A stretch of DNA of 57,411 nucleotides from Bacilli bacterium (GCA_024695405.1 JAILIF010000030.1:1-57411), one strand, 5' to 3'; shown: positions 1 through 11,429, counted from the stretch's first letter. The notes: generated by a model not told the origin, from the letters alone. Numbers and translations: made by a program.

Positions 1-675
1 TGATGAACAAACGTTTATCTTGTTTAAAATATCTTTCAACTTTACTTGCTACTTCATGTTTAGGAGAACAGTATCCTGGTTTATCAGCAGTTTTACTTTC
101 CGCTAATAATAAGAATGTTTCTTTTTCAGAAATCTTTGATAATTGTTTCAAATCAAATTGGAAAGCTTTATTCTTCAAAGAATAATCAACAATAAAGTCT
201 CCAGTATAAACAATATATCCTTTGTCAGTATCAATAGCTATAGCTGAAGAATAACAGCAGTTATGTGTTGTTTGGAAAAAGATAATTTTTCTATTCGCAA
301 CCACTATTTCATCTGATGGTTTAACTTCATAGAAATGGAAATCTACTTTAACCCCTTGAATTTCAGCTTGCTTTTCCATAATCATGCGAGTGGCTTTGCT
401 ACAGAAAATTGGAGCCTGAGCATCTTTGTAGAAATATTTAAGCGCAGCCATGTTTTCATCATGTCCGTGCGTAATAAAATAACCCTTTAAGCGAGATTTG
501 TTTTCAATGAGGTATTTTGCATTTGGTAAAAGGAAATCAACACCTGGAATTGTTTTATCAGGTGCAACAGTTCCACAATCTAAAACAAAGATATCATTGT
601 TGATTTCAACAATGTAACAATCTCTTCCTTTCTCATCAAGCCCACTTAAAGGCAAAACTTTAATAATATCAGCCA
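1..675 (-). CDS. MBL-fold metallo-hydrolase, RNase J-like, partial (C-terminus cut by window edge)
   Basis: Own minus-strand translation MADIIKVLPLSGLDEKGRDCYIVEINNDIFVLDCGTVAPDKTIPG...GYFITHGHDENMAALKYF; HGHDE metal motif; RBS GAGGTGAGG upstream of ATG. Runs off the left edge, so absent from the ORF track. Confidence 0.85.
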
Positions 676-758
676 TAAAAAACCTCACCTCTATATTTGA
701 TTATTGGCTATGCAAAATCTTCGAGTTTATTATATATCAAAATATATAAATATCAAGA

Positions 759-1100
759 TTAATCGATATTTTTTGTAATAACAATATTTGCACCAGTATC
801 TAAGATGTTTTCTAAGACTACATCTCCAATTCTAGTAGGAGCGTTAACTGATAAAGTGTTTATTACTTTCATCACTTCAAAAATCATTCCTTTTGGAACT
901 GCACAAGTTGTTTTAACGCTAACAACTGTATCTTTTCTATTTTTTACTCTTATTGTTGTAGTTATTGTTCTTTTTGGATTGGTAATTTCATTAATCGCGT
1001 ATTCTTTTCCTCTAGGACAAAAATTACCAGTTACGTTACCGTTATCATCCACTTTTAAAGAACACCCTCTAGGACAAATTATGCATGTAAATTCTTTCAT
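759..1100 (-). CDS. DUF1667 domain protein (cysteine-containing partner of FAD oxidoreductase)
   Basis: CIICPRGCSL...GNFCPRGKEYA motifs; adjacent to two FAD oxidoreductases. Confidence 0.85.
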   Translation of the reverse strand: MKEFTCIICPRGCSLKVDDNGNVTGNFCPRGKEYAINEITNPKRTITTTIRVKNRKDTVVSVKTTCAVPKGMIFEVMKVINTLSVNAPTRIGDVVLENILDTGANIVITKNID

Positions 1101-1101
1101 A

Positions 1102-2346
1102 TTATTTGTCCTCCAATTGTATAGTTAAATTGTCAGTGATTTGAGCAAGTTTATCTTTAGATAAGTTAATAAGTAACATCTCACTAGGAATAACTGCTGA
1201 TTTATATATTTTTTGGATTAAATTATCACCGCTTTTAATCATTACCCATTGATCTTTTAAAGGCTTACGAACTCTTAATTTTAAAGTGATATTTTCGTCA
1301 GCGTTTTTGTTAATAAATTGGGGCACAATATAGCTCACTCCATTGCCCGCAATTGTCTTGATATCATTTTCTTTATGGATTCTTTTTTGCAAATATAAAG
1401 CAGCACCATGTCCTGCAGTTCTTCCTTCGTCAGTAACAAAGTCAACTACATCATGAACATGTAAGCAGTTTCCGCATGAGAAAATGCCATCAATCATAGT
1501 CTCCATGTAGTTATTAACTACAGCACCTTTAGTTGAACTAGTTGGACAATCAACATTATTTAATAATGATATATACGGAATTAATCCAACAGAAAGAACT
1601 AAAGTATCACACTCAATTTCCATTTCTGTTCCTGGTATAAAATTCATTTTTTCGTCTACTGCAGAAAGTATGACTTTTTCTAGTCTATCTTTGCCAATTG
1701 TTCTTGAAACGCTTCTAGATAGATAAAGAGGAATATCATAATCTTTTAGACATTGTTGAATATTTCTATTCAAACCAGCACTATAAGGCATAATTTCACT
1801 AACACAAATTACCTTTGCGCCTTCTAAATTTAAACGTCTTGCCATGATAAGGCCAATGTCGCCGCTTCCTAAAATAACAACACGTTTTCCAACCATATAG
1901 CCCTTAATGTTACAGTATTTTTGTGCAGCACCTGCAGTAATAATTCCTGAACATCTATCTCCAGGAGTTTGAATCGCACCAGCACTTCTTTCATAACAAC
2001 CAGTTGCCATAACGACTGCTTTTGCTTTCAAAGTTTCAAACTTACCATCTTTAGAATAACTAATTACTTTATCTTTAGATAAATCTAATACTTGTGCACC
2101 ACATTCATATGGAATCTTTTCTGTGATAACTTGATCGACAAAGCGTTGTAAATATTCTGGCCCAGTTAACTCTTCTTTAAATTCAGTTAAGCCAAAACCA
2201 TTATGAATACATTGAGTTAAAATACCACCCAATGAGTCTTCTTTTTCCAATATTAGAATATCATGAATTCCTTCTTTTCTAGCTTGAAGGGCTGCAGCCA
2301 TTCCAGCGGAACCACCGCCAATAACTACAAGATCAACTGTTCTCAT
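1102..2346 (-). CDS. NAD(P)/FAD-dependent oxidoreductase
   Basis: GGGSAGMAAALQARKEG dinucleotide fold, second GSGDIGLIMARRL fold, C-terminal FSCGNCLHVHD. Confidence 0.88.
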   Translation of the reverse strand: MRTVDLVVIGGGSAGMAAALQARKEGIHDILILEKEDSLGGILTQCIHNGFGLTEFKEELTGPEYLQRFVDQVITEKIPYECGAQVLDLSKDKVISYSKDGKFETLKAKAVVMATGCYERSAGAIQTPGDRCSGIITAGAAQKYCNIKGYMVGKRVVILGSGDIGLIMARRLNLEGAKVICVSEIMPYSAGLNRNIQQCLKDYDIPLYLSRSVSRTIGKDRLEKVILSAVDEKMNFIPGTEMEIECDTLVLSVGLIPYISLLNNVDCPTSSTKGAVVNNYMETMIDGIFSCGNCLHVHDVVDFVTDEGRTAGHGAALYLQKRIHKENDIKTIAGNGVSYIVPQFINKNADENITLKLRVRKPLKDQWVMIKSGDNLIQKIYKSAVIPSEMLLINLSKDKLAQITDNLTIQLEDK

Positions 2347-2348
2347 AA

Positions 2349-3803
2349 TTATTTGCCCTCCTTAATTTTTTTAAGAAGAATATTACTTCCTTCATCGTCA
2401 TATAAAACATCTAACGGTGAAATATTATAATAATCTGCTAAAATTTCTACTACTTTAGATTGGCAAAATCCACCTTGGCATAGCCCAAATCCTGCTCTAC
2501 ATCTTTTCTTAATTCCTTTTACTGTAGTAGGTGCAGCGTTTCTAGATAATGCGTCTTTAATTTCTCCTAAAGAAACTCGTTCACAGTTACAAATAATACG
2601 TCCAAAATCAGGATTATTTTTTATATATTCTACTTTTTCTTCATGACCCATTTTATTAAGTCTAATATGTTTTCTTATTCTTGGATTGTAGTTTTTGTTC
2701 TCTATAAGAGAACATACTTTATTAACTAGTTCTTTCACTACATACTCTGCAATTGCTGGAGCACATACAAATCCAGGAGATTCTATACCTGCGACATTTA
2801 TAAAATGATTATCAGTTTTTGCATACTCAATTATAAAATCATGTCTAGTTGTTGTAGGTCTATTTCCGGAGAAAACTCTAATAACCTTATTTAAAGGAAC
2901 GCTTGGAACCATATCTAAAATTTGGGCTTTTACTTTATCTAAAGTAGGTTTATCAGTAGAAACATCATCATAATCATCTATTAACTCACTACTAGGACCT
3001 AATAAATAATTATTACTTGTAGTTGGGGTTATCAAAATACCCTTACCTTTTTCACTGGGCATTGGAAAAATAGTGTGGTTTACAAAGCCATCCAAGAAAT
3101 GATCTAATACAAAGTATTCTCCACGTCTTGGTGTTGTTTTCCAATCAATCGGCTCTATCATTGCTGCTATTTGATCACTATGAACACCAGCGCAGTTAAT
3201 CACTATGTTTGTTTTGAATTCGTTTTTATTAGTTCCAACTATAAAATAGTCGTTTTCTTTCTTAATTGAGAGAACTTTGTTATTTAAAAGAAGCTCTACA
3301 CCATTATCAACTGCGTTTTCGATTACATTAACAACAGCGTTAAATGGATCGATAATGCCCGCTGTTGGAGCATATAATGCAGCTTTAACTTTAGGAGAAA
3401 TATTAGGTTCCAATTCTTTAACTTCTTCAGGAGTTAATAATTTAGTTGGAATCCCATTTTTATTACTTCTTTCAATAAGTTCTTTTAATAAAGGAACCTG
3501 TTCATCATATAAAGCAACAGTTAAAGAACCTTTACGAGTAAAGTCTATATCAAGTTCATCAGCTATCTCATCCCACATAGGATTAGCTAAAGCATTAAAT
3601 TTAGCTTTTAAAGTTCCTGGAGCAGGATCATAACCACTATGAATAATAGCGCTATTTGCACCTGAGCATCCATTTCCAACATCATTATGTGCTTCAATTA
3701 ATCCTACTTTTAAATCATATTTAGATAGTTCTCTTGATACAAAAGCACCAAGAATACCGGCGCCCACTACTAAAACGTCATATTTTGAATCTAAGTTTTT
3801 CAT
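2349..3803 (-). CDS. FAD-dependent glycerol-3-phosphate dehydrogenase-like (GlpA family) with BFD-like [2Fe-2S] C-terminus
   Basis: DVLVVGAGILGAFVSRELSKYDLKVGLIE; C-terminal CNCERVS...CRAGFGLCQGGFCQ. Confidence 0.88.
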   Translation of the reverse strand: MKNLDSKYDVLVVGAGILGAFVSRELSKYDLKVGLIEAHNDVGNGCSGANSAIIHSGYDPAPGTLKAKFNALANPMWDEIADELDIDFTRKGSLTVALYDEQVPLLKELIERSNKNGIPTKLLTPEEVKELEPNISPKVKAALYAPTAGIIDPFNAVVNVIENAVDNGVELLLNNKVLSIKKENDYFIVGTNKNEFKTNIVINCAGVHSDQIAAMIEPIDWKTTPRRGEYFVLDHFLDGFVNHTIFPMPSEKGKGILITPTTSNNYLLGPSSELIDDYDDVSTDKPTLDKVKAQILDMVPSVPLNKVIRVFSGNRPTTTRHDFIIEYAKTDNHFINVAGIESPGFVCAPAIAEYVVKELVNKVCSLIENKNYNPRIRKHIRLNKMGHEEKVEYIKNNPDFGRIICNCERVSLGEIKDALSRNAAPTTVKGIKKRCRAGFGLCQGGFCQSKVVEILADYYNISPLDVLYDDEGSNILLKKIKEGK

Positions 3804-3901
3804 TTGTTAATAATATTGTATAACAATATGCTTATTATTAAAACCTTTTTATTCAAAAGAAAAAGAGCAATTTGCTCTTCTCTTTAGTTAAGTGATTTCA
3901 A

Positions 3902-4630
3902 TTAACATTTCACATATTCAGTTATTAAAGTGAAAGTAATCGGCATTATGTCTTCAATAACTTCATCACCGTCACCTCTGGCTAGATCTTCGTTTTTACT
4001 AATTGAGTAAGAACAGTTCATTTGTGAAAATAGAACATTAGCACCAGTTGTCCCGGTGGTACTATATGAAATTTCATCATCAGTTATTTTAAAGCCTAAC
4101 AATTTATAAGGTTTATTTGCATCGATGTAGTATCTTTCACTACCTTTAGGCTTCGGTGTAGCATTTGTTAAATTGTCTAAAAAATAATCTTCGAAAGTTT
4201 TACTATAATAAATTTCGCCAGCTTCTGCTTTTGCTGAAAGAATTTCACTATTTTTAACATTGGAATTAATAAAATTAACACAATCCTCTTCATTATCACC
4301 AGTAATATCTACTCTTACACTTATTGCATCATTATCAGTGAACATTACCCAATAGTATTCTGACTTGTGCATATAATCATTCGTTGAACAATTAGCTGCT
4401 GCAAGACCTTTGATATAATTGACATCATCGGTAATTCCTTTAGCTTTCTTGTATTCGTTATTTGCAATTGTTTCTAATGAACTATAAAGAGTTTCAGCTT
4501 TCTTTAGTAAAGTGTTATCTTTAACTTTGAATTCATTTTTTTCACACGCTACCGCACCAAAAAGTAATCCAGCTGATAATGTTGCACAAATAAAACTAGT
4601 TTTTTTAATACTATGCTTTTGATTAATCAT
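3902..4630 (-). CDS. putative lipoprotein, unknown function
   Basis: Signal peptide plus lipobox (LLFGAVAC). Confidence 0.65.
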   Translation of the reverse strand: MINQKHSIKKTSFICATLSAGLLFGAVACEKNEFKVKDNTLLKKAETLYSSLETIANNEYKKAKGITDDVNYIKGLAAANCSTNDYMHKSEYYWVMFTDNDAISVRVDITGDNEEDCVNFINSNVKNSEILSAKAEAGEIYYSKTFEDYFLDNLTNATPKPKGSERYYIDANKPYKLLGFKITDDEISYSTTGTTGANVLFSQMNCSYSISKNEDLARGDGDEVIEDIMPITFTLITEYVKC

Positions 4631-4702
4631 TGTTATAACCCCCTAATAAAAACAAAAATATTTTCTTACACTATTAGCAAAAAGTCTAGTAGAAAAAGAA
4701 AA

Positions 4703-4716
4703 GCCCCGAAGGGCTA
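4703..4716 (-). terminator. rho-independent terminator of pnp
   Basis: Minus strand AGCCCTTCGGGGCT (UUCG loop) followed by TTTCTTTTTCT. Confidence 0.85.
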
Positions 4717-4724
4717 ATCTATAA

Positions 4725-6935
4725 TTACTTTTTGAATTTCTTTGGGCCTTTGAATGAATTGTCAGGTTTATGAGAATGTTGCATTCTTGCGTTCTTCTCA
4801 GCTTCTGGATCATAATTCTCAGGTTTTTCAGCGAATTCTTTGTGAGAAACTTTAACTTTACCTTTGTCATCAATTTCAGTGACTCTGACTTTAATTTTAT
4901 CACCGAGTTTAACAACATCACTTGCTTTGTTAATGAATCCCCATCCTAAGGATGAAATATGGCATAAGCCATCAATATTTCCGAATAAGTGGACAAATGC
5001 ACCATAATCTTCGATTCTAGTGACTTCGCCCTCGAAAACTTCACCAACTTTAGCTTCTCTAACGATATCTAAAATTGCTTGTTTTGTATTGTTGATGACC
5101 GCTCTATCCATGTGGTAGATAGTAACTTGTCCGTTATCTTCAATGTCAATTTTGACATTATCGTTCTTAGCAATGATTTCGTTAATGACTTTACCGCCAG
5201 TACCGATAACATCTCTAATCTTGTCAGCATCAATATAGAATGTATCCATCTTTGGAGCATATTTACCGACATCTTTACGTGGTTCGGAAATAGCTTTTGC
5301 CATGACTTCTCTAATTTGAGCACGTGCAACGTGAGCTTGAGCAAGAGCTTCTTTTAAGACTTCACGAGTGACACCTTTGATTTTGATATCCATTTGTAAT
5401 GCAGTAATACCTTTTTCAGTACCAGCAACTTTGAAGTCCATATCGCCGAAGTGATCTTCTAAGCCTTGGATATCAGTAAGAATTGTGTATGGGTGTTTAC
5501 CATCTAATGGACCACTACTAATTAAGCCCATTGCGATACCAGAAACCATAGCTTTGATTGGAACACCAGCAGCCATTAATGACATACATGATGCACAAAT
5601 AGATGCTTGTGAAGATGAACCATTAGATTCACAAACTTCAGCAACTGTTCTGATTGTGTATGGGAATTCTTCTTCAGAAGGAATAACATAGCTTAATGCT
5701 CTTTCACCTAAAGCACCATGACCGATTTCTCTACGGCCTGGGGAACCCATTCTACCAACTTCACCAACTGAGTAAGGTGGGAAATTGTAATGATGCATCC
5801 AGTGTCTTGTTTCTTCTGGAGTTAAATTATCAATAATTTGTTCATCAGATTTTGCACCTAATGTTGTAATTGAGATAACTTGTGTTTGACCACGAGTGAA
5901 CATAGCAGAACCATGTACTCTTGGTAATAAGTCGACTTGAGCGTCTAGCGGACGGATTTCATCAACTTTACGGCCATCTGGTCTAATTTTTTCATCAGTG
6001 ATTAATCTTCTAACTTCTTTAGCGACTAATCCTTCTAATGTTTCATTGACCATGTGCATTGCTTTTTGATGGTCTTTTTCGTTTTCATATTTACGTGTAT
6101 CGTAATCATCTAAGATTTCGTTTTCGATAGCATCAATTGCGTCTTGTCTTTCTAACTTATCAAAGATAGAGATAGCTTTTTTAAGTCTTTCTTCTGCTCT
6201 GTCAGTGACATCTTTAAGAATTGTTGGATCACATTGATATAATTCGATTTCTCTTTTTGGTTTGCCGATTTCTTTAATGATTTCTTCTTGCCATGCGCAT
6301 AATTTCTTAATTGCTTCATGACCAAACATTAAAGCATCCAACATTGTATCTTCATCTAATTGATCAGCACCTGCTTCAACCATGTTGATAGCATCTTTAG
6401 TACCTGCAACAGTTAAATTTAAATCACTTGCTTCTTTTTCAGCGACAGTTGGGTTAATGATGAATTTACCGTTAACTCTACCAACTTGAACACCAGCAAT
6501 TGGACCATCAAATGGAATATCAGAAATGCCTAATGCTAAGGAAGAACCTAACATTGCAGTCATTTCAGGAGTGCAATCTTGGTCAACAGACATAACTGTG
6601 TTGACGATTTGAACTTCGTTTCTGAATCCTTCAGAGAACATTGGTCTAATTGGACGGTCAATTAATCTTGCAGTTAAAGTAGCATGTTCGCCTGCTCTGC
6701 CTTCTCTTCTCAAGAAGGAACCAGGGATTTTACCTACTGCATATTGCTTTTCTTCATAACCAACAGTTAATGGGAAGAAATCTCCCTCTTTTGGTTCATC
6801 GGAACAGCAAACTGTGGAAAGAACAACTGTTTCATTGAGTCTTACTAATACAGCGCCGTCAGCTTGTTTAGCAATCTCGCCAGTTTCAACTACAAACTTC
6901 TTTCCTTCGAACTCTAATTCGAATACTTTTTTCAT
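4725..6935 (-). CDS. pnp: polyribonucleotide nucleotidyltransferase
   Basis: Full-length PNPase: two RNase PH domains, KH ([13 protein letters not shown]), S1 domain; next to rpsO. Confidence 0.98.
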   Translation of the reverse strand: MKKVFELEFEGKKFVVETGEIAKQADGAVLVRLNETVVLSTVCCSDEPKEGDFFPLTVGYEEKQYAVGKIPGSFLRREGRAGEHATLTARLIDRPIRPMFSEGFRNEVQIVNTVMSVDQDCTPEMTAMLGSSLALGISDIPFDGPIAGVQVGRVNGKFIINPTVAEKEASDLNLTVAGTKDAINMVEAGADQLDEDTMLDALMFGHEAIKKLCAWQEEIIKEIGKPKREIELYQCDPTILKDVTDRAEERLKKAISIFDKLERQDAIDAIENEILDDYDTRKYENEKDHQKAMHMVNETLEGLVAKEVRRLITDEKIRPDGRKVDEIRPLDAQVDLLPRVHGSAMFTRGQTQVISITTLGAKSDEQIIDNLTPEETRHWMHHYNFPPYSVGEVGRMGSPGRREIGHGALGERALSYVIPSEEEFPYTIRTVAEVCESNGSSSQASICASCMSLMAAGVPIKAMVSGIAMGLISSGPLDGKHPYTILTDIQGLEDHFGDMDFKVAGTEKGITALQMDIKIKGVTREVLKEALAQAHVARAQIREVMAKAISEPRKDVGKYAPKMDTFYIDADKIRDVIGTGGKVINEIIAKNDNVKIDIEDNGQVTIYHMDRAVINNTKQAILDIVREAKVGEVFEGEVTRIEDYGAFVHLFGNIDGLCHISSLGWGFINKASDVVKLGDKIKVRVTEIDDKGKVKVSHKEFAEKPENYDPEAEKNARMQHSHKPDNSFKGPKKFKK

Positions 6936-7020
6936 TTTCTTTTCCTCTTTTTAATTTTTCAACTCCACCATTATATGAAATATATAAAAGTTTGTAAACA
7001 CACTTTTATAGAAAAGAAAA

Positions 7021-7040
7021 AGCCACTCAAACGAGCGGCT
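7021..7040 (-). terminator. hairpin between rpsO and pnp, terminator-like
   Basis: Minus strand AGCCGCTCGTTTGAGTGGCT followed by TTTTTCTTTTC. Confidence 0.75.
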
Positions 7041-7060
7041 AGTTCATACATCTTGATAAC

Positions 7061-7330
7061 TTATTTTCTTAAGCCTAAATCAGCGATAAGTTTAGAATAA
7101 GCATCTCTGTCTTTGTTGACAAGATAAGCCAATAAGCTTCTTCTTTGACCAACTAAAATCATAAGTGAACGTTTTGAATTTGCGTCTTTATGATTTTTCT
7201 TTAGGTGAGCTGTTAATGCATTGATTTGATCAGTTAAGATTGCAACTTGAACTTGAACAGAACCAGTGTCTTTTTCGTTCTTACCAAACTTTTTAACTAA
7301 CTCTGCTTTTCTTTCTTTGGAAACTGCCAT
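7061..7330 (-). CDS. rpsO: 30S ribosomal protein S15
   Basis: 89 aa with DTGSVQVQVA...LKKNHKDANSKRSLMILVGQRRSLLAYL; RBS AGGAGGG. Confidence 0.98.
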   Translation of the reverse strand: MAVSKERKAELVKKFGKNEKDTGSVQVQVAILTDQINALTAHLKKNHKDANSKRSLMILVGQRRSLLAYLVNKDRDAYSKLIADLGLRK

Positions 7331-7449
7331 TGAAATATCCCTCCTAAGAATCTACTTGGCTATAAACAATGTTAAACGTTTGGGAATCGTTAAACTTTGT
7401 CTAAGCTGCGATAAATAATATATATTTAATCTTGAGTAAAATCAATCAT

Positions 7450-8352
7450 TTAATCAACTTTCTTACTAAAGAAGTCTTTTGCAGCTAATTTATCCACATA
7501 TAGTTGATTACTTAACTCGAAATTGTTTTCAAATTTATAATTCTCTCTTACAAAATCAAGGAATTCAAATTCCATTCTTTCACCATAGATATCTTCGTTA
7601 AAATCTAATAAGAAAATTTCCAAAATTGGTGCTTCTAATTCATCAATTGTTGGATGCGTACCAAAAGATGCAATTGCGTTATATTCTTCTTCGTATAGCT
7701 TTGCTATTCCAAAATATACACCTTCTCTAGGCATGAAATAAGAATCATATAAAGCAAGGTTTGCGGTTGGGTATCCTAAACGAGCACCATTTTGAAGTCC
7801 TTTTACCACTCTACCTCTTACAGTATAGTGTCTTCCTAATAAACGATTAGCTAATGTAATTTTGCCTTTACTAAGTGCGTCAAAAATCCATCTAGAACTT
7901 ATCTTTTCATCATCAAACATTTCGTACGGAATTACTTTTGTTATGAAATATTTACTAAGCAAATCAACATCACCTTGTTTGTTATAACCGAATGTATAAT
8001 CAGCACCACAAACACAAACTGATGGTTTTAAAGTCTTTATTTGATTAAGGAAATCTTCGGCACTAGCTTTAATTAAAGCTTCAGACATTTCGATTTCAAG
8101 ATAATAATCAACGTTTAATTGCTGTAATAATTGGATTTTAACGTATGTAGGTGTCAATAACTCAGTAGAGCCATTCAAAAAATTGTAAGCAGAATTGCTA
8201 AATGAAAGAACTGCTACTTTCTTTCCAAGTTTCTTGGCTTCATTAATAATTTTTTGGTGTCCTAAATGAACACCATCAAAAAAACCAAGGCATAAAACTA
8301 TATCGCCATCTAAAGATGGAAAACTACGATAATCAAATTCAAATACATCCAT
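7450..8352 (-). CDS. ribF: bifunctional riboflavin kinase/FAD synthetase
   Basis: LCLGFFDGVHLGHQKII and GRVVKGLQNGARLGYPTANL motifs; follows truB. Confidence 0.95.
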   Translation of the reverse strand: MDVFEFDYRSFPSLDGDIVLCLGFFDGVHLGHQKIINEAKKLGKKVAVLSFSNSAYNFLNGSTELLTPTYVKIQLLQQLNVDYYLEIEMSEALIKASAEDFLNQIKTLKPSVCVCGADYTFGYNKQGDVDLLSKYFITKVIPYEMFDDEKISSRWIFDALSKGKITLANRLLGRHYTVRGRVVKGLQNGARLGYPTANLALYDSYFMPREGVYFGIAKLYEEEYNAIASFGTHPTIDELEAPILEIFLLDFNEDIYGERMEFEFLDFVRENYKFENNFELSNQLYVDKLAAKDFFSKKVD

Positions 8353-9217
8353 TATTGTTTAAATTCCTAGCACAAAAATAATATTCGTGTTCCTTTACTT
8401 GGTAAATCGCTTGAACATTATTCTTAGAATCTACCACACAATATTGTGTGCACAAGTCAGGGAATAATTTCAATGATAATTTACCACCATGCTTAACTTT
8501 TTTAAGAGTTTCTTCATCGTTTATTTTATAAACAGGCATATAAGTTTTTATGACTTCAAACATATCAAGTGCATCATCTTCATTAATAGAATCAATACTT
8601 TTAGCGTCCTCTAATTTGAAGTCCCCTATCTGCACTCTTTCTAACTCTAGTAGATAACCTACATTATTTAATTTTTCCGCAATTGTTTCACCCAATGTTC
8701 TAATATATGTTCCTTTAGATACAGTGGCTTTGAAAGTAATCATATTGTCAGCTAAATCCAATAGGTCTAATTCGTGTATAAAAATGTCACGAGCTTTTCT
8801 TTCTACTGTTTTTCCTTCATGAGCAAGTTCGTAAAGTTTTCTTCCATCGACATGAATTGCACTTGTCATAGGTGGAATTTGTTTCTGATTTCCTAATAAA
8901 CTAGATAGTACTTTTTTAGTAGTATCTTTGTCTATTTGAGAAATTTGCTTTTCTTCAACTATTTCTCCAGTAAAATCACCTGTAGAAGTTTTCTTTCCTA
9001 AAGCAAGTTTAGCTACATATGTTTTCTTATCATTTTCCATAAAAGAAAGAAGTTTAGTCGCATCACCAAACGCAATTAATAATAAGCCAGTAGCAAATGG
9101 ATCTAACGTACCGTTATGACCTATTTTTTCTAAAGAAAATTTATGCGAAAGTTTTTTACAAACATCAAATGATGTCCAATCTCTACTCTTATTTAATAAT
9201 AAAAATCCATTTTTCAT
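8339..9217 (-). CDS. truB: tRNA pseudouridine(55) synthase
   Basis: GFLLLNKSRDWTSFDVCKKL, GHNGTLDPFATGLL, KGTYIRTL motifs. Confidence 0.96.
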   Translation of the reverse strand: MKNGFLLLNKSRDWTSFDVCKKLSHKFSLEKIGHNGTLDPFATGLLLIAFGDATKLLSFMENDKKTYVAKLALGKKTSTGDFTGEIVEEKQISQIDKDTTKKVLSSLLGNQKQIPPMTSAIHVDGRKLYELAHEGKTVERKARDIFIHELDLLDLADNMITFKATVSKGTYIRTLGETIAEKLNNVGYLLELERVQIGDFKLEDAKSIDSINEDDALDMFEVIKTYMPVYKINDEETLKKVKHGGKLSLKLFPDLCTQYCVVDSKNNVQAIYQVKEHEYYFCARNLNNNGCI

Positions 9218-9258
9218 ATTTTAAATTGATACACATAATTATATAATTATTGCCGTAT

Positions 9259-10455
9259 ATGAAAGCAATAAGAACATTACTTGCGTGCATTAGAAAAGCT
9301 GATCAAACATATAATCTTATTCAGCACGGTGATAAAATCGTCATTGGATTGTCCGGCGGAAAAGATAGTATTGCTTTAACCTACTGCTTATCACTTTATA
9401 GAAGGTTTTCACACACAGATTTTACTATCCAACCAGTCGTTTTAAACCTTGGATTTCCTGGATTTAATCCACAACCACTTATTGAATTTTGTAGATCTTT
9501 AAATCTAGATTTAATTGTCTCTGATAATACTGATGTATATAAAATTCTTACAATTCAAAAAGAAAATCAAAATTCAAAACATCTTCCTTGCTCTATTTGT
9601 TCAAGAATGAAGAAAGCAGCAATCAATAAGATTGCTAAGGAGATTGGATTTAATAAAGTTGCTTTTGCTCATCATGCAGAAGACGCTATTGAAACATTAT
9701 TTATGAACGAGATTTATGGAGGTAGAGTCGCTACTTTTTCTCCTAAAATGCATTTAGAAAAAGCAGATATAGAATTTATCAGACCTTTAATTCATGTAAG
9801 AGAATCAGATATTAAAAAATTAATTAAGGAAGAGAATCTCCCTATAGTAGGTTCTCATTGTCCCGCAGATAAAACCACCACTAGAGAAACTATAAAAAAT
9901 ATTTTAGATGGTTTATACAAAGAATTCCCTAAAGCCAAAGAATCATTTTTATCAATGCTAAGTAATTATGAACATGAAGATTTATGGAATAACAAAATCT
10001 ATATGCAAGTAGATCAAGAAGGTCTTTCTTTAAAGCCTATCGTCGATAAAATTGATGCTTTTGCTGCATACGATATTAGAAATAAAGTGTTTTGTATCGA
10101 ACAAAAAGTCCCTTATGAATTAGAAATCATTCTTGACGAAGAAAAAGACGCACATAACTATTTAATAACACTTGGCGAAGTTCCTATTGGTCATATTAGA
10201 TATAGAAAATTAGAAGATAATAAATACAAAGTCGAAAGATTCTGCATTTTAAAAGAATACCGAAATAAACACTATGGAAAGAAAGTATTTGATTACTTCT
10301 TAAATTATTTAGGTGCTCAATTTAATCCATGTACAATTTGTTTTGATGGACAAGCATATTTAAAAGAATTCTATGAATCTTGTGGGTGTGTTGTAATTGG
10401 AGATAAATTCATGGAAGCTGGAATTGAACATTATTACATGGAGAAAAAATATTAA
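9259..10455 (+). CDS. TtcA-like tRNA 2-thiolation ATPase fused to a C-terminal GNAT acetyltransferase
   Basis: SGGKDS P-loop, CSICSRMKK (CxxC), GSHCPADKTTTRETI; C-terminal GNAT-like region (YDIRNKVFCIEQKVPYE...VERFCILKEYRNKHYGKKVF). ATG at 9259 preferred over the track's TTG at 9250. Confidence 0.88.
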   Translation: MKAIRTLLACIRKADQTYNLIQHGDKIVIGLSGGKDSIALTYCLSLYRRFSHTDFTIQPVVLNLGFPGFNPQPLIEFCRSLNLDLIVSDNTDVYKILTIQKENQNSKHLPCSICSRMKKAAINKIAKEIGFNKVAFAHHAEDAIETLFMNEIYGGRVATFSPKMHLEKADIEFIRPLIHVRESDIKKLIKEENLPIVGSHCPADKTTTRETIKNILDGLYKEFPKAKESFLSMLSNYEHEDLWNNKIYMQVDQEGLSLKPIVDKIDAFAAYDIRNKVFCIEQKVPYELEIILDEEKDAHNYLITLGEVPIGHIRYRKLEDNKYKVERFCILKEYRNKHYGKKVFDYFLNYLGAQFNPCTICFDGQAYLKEFYESCGCVVIGDKFMEAGIEHYYMEKKY

Positions 10456-10457
10456 TC

Positions 10458-11429
10458 ATGTTTAATTGGGGTTTTATTGGAAGCGGAACAATTTGTAAAA
10501 ATGTAAGTAAACAACTTCTTAAAAACAAAAAACACAAGATTTCTTGTGTTTGGTCTCGCACGTACGAGCACGCAAATGCATTCGCGAAAAGTATAAGCGC
10601 GAAAACTTATAAAACAATCAATGAGCTTCTAAATGATAAAACACTTGATGCGATTTATATAGGCACTCCACACTCATCTCATTTTAAATATGCAAAAATG
10701 GCTCTCGAGAGAGGAATTCCTGTTCTTCTTGAAAAAGCATTCACGCTTTCTTATGAGAACACTTTAAAGCTACTAGAAATAGCAAAAAAGAATAACACAT
10801 ACATTTGTGAAGCTATGTGGACTTGGTTTTCACCTGTTGCTTTAACTGTTAAAGAATGGTTTTCAGCTAACAAAATCGGAAAACCATTAACAATGAGATC
10901 AAATTTCTGTGTACCCACTTTCTTTAGAAAGAAGGAAAGAATATTTAATAAATTATATGGTGGAGGTTCTTTATTAGATTTAGGAATATATCCTATTGCG
11001 TATGCATATAATTTATTTGGTTATCCTGATGATATAAAAGCGTCCGCTAAAATGAAAAATGGAGTAGATTTAGACTGTAAAATCACCCTTACATATAATT
11101 CAGGACTAATTTGTGAATTACGTTCAAGCATAAATAGACTTGGAAGCTGTTCCACAACTATTATTGGAGAAAACGGAAAAATAAAAGTTCCTGCTCCAAT
11201 GCACTGCTCTAGAAAAGCTTTCCTCAAAGGAAAAGAAAACATTAAATACCACGACTCTTATCCTTTTGGATTATATGAAAACGAATTTAATCTTGTTGAA
11301 GAAGAAATCAAGCAAGAAAAAAAGGAATCGAGTTACGTTCCTTTTAGTTCTACTCTCAATGTCATGAAGATCATTGAAGAGATTAAGAAGCAAATTGGCT
11401 TATCATACGATGAAGCCAATTCACTATAA
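10458..11429 (+). CDS. Gfo/Idh/MocA family oxidoreductase
   Basis: WGFIGSGTICKNVSKQL; IYIGTPHSSHFKYAKMALERGIPVLLEKAF. Confidence 0.92.
   Translation: MFNWGFIGSGTICKNVSKQLLKNKKHKISCVWSRTYEHANAFAKSISAKTYKTINELLNDKTLDAIYIGTPHSSHFKYAKMALERGIPVLLEKAFTLSYENTLKLLEIAKKNNTYICEAMWTWFSPVALTVKEWFSANKIGKPLTMRSNFCVPTFFRKKERIFNKLYGGGSLLDLGIYPIAYAYNLFGYPDDIKASAKMKNGVDLDCKITLTYNSGLICELRSSINRLGSCSTTIIGENGKIKVPAPMHCSRKAFLKGKENIKYHDSYPFGLYENEFNLVEEEIKQEKKESSYVPFSSTLNVMKIIEEIKKQIGLSYDEANSL

Noticed and set aside
805-1128. 107-aa plus ORF
   Set aside because: Antisense to the DUF1667 gene; hydrophobicity reflects complementary codons.
3277-3633. 118-aa plus ORF
   Set aside because: Antisense to the GlpA-like oxidoreductase.
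4643-4921. 92-aa minus ORF overlapping the 3' end of pnp
   Set aside because: Alternative frame within pnp and its terminator; protein is compositionally implausible.
7489-7497. TTATCCACA inside ribF
   Set aside because: Isolated match within coding sequence; expected by chance at this base composition.
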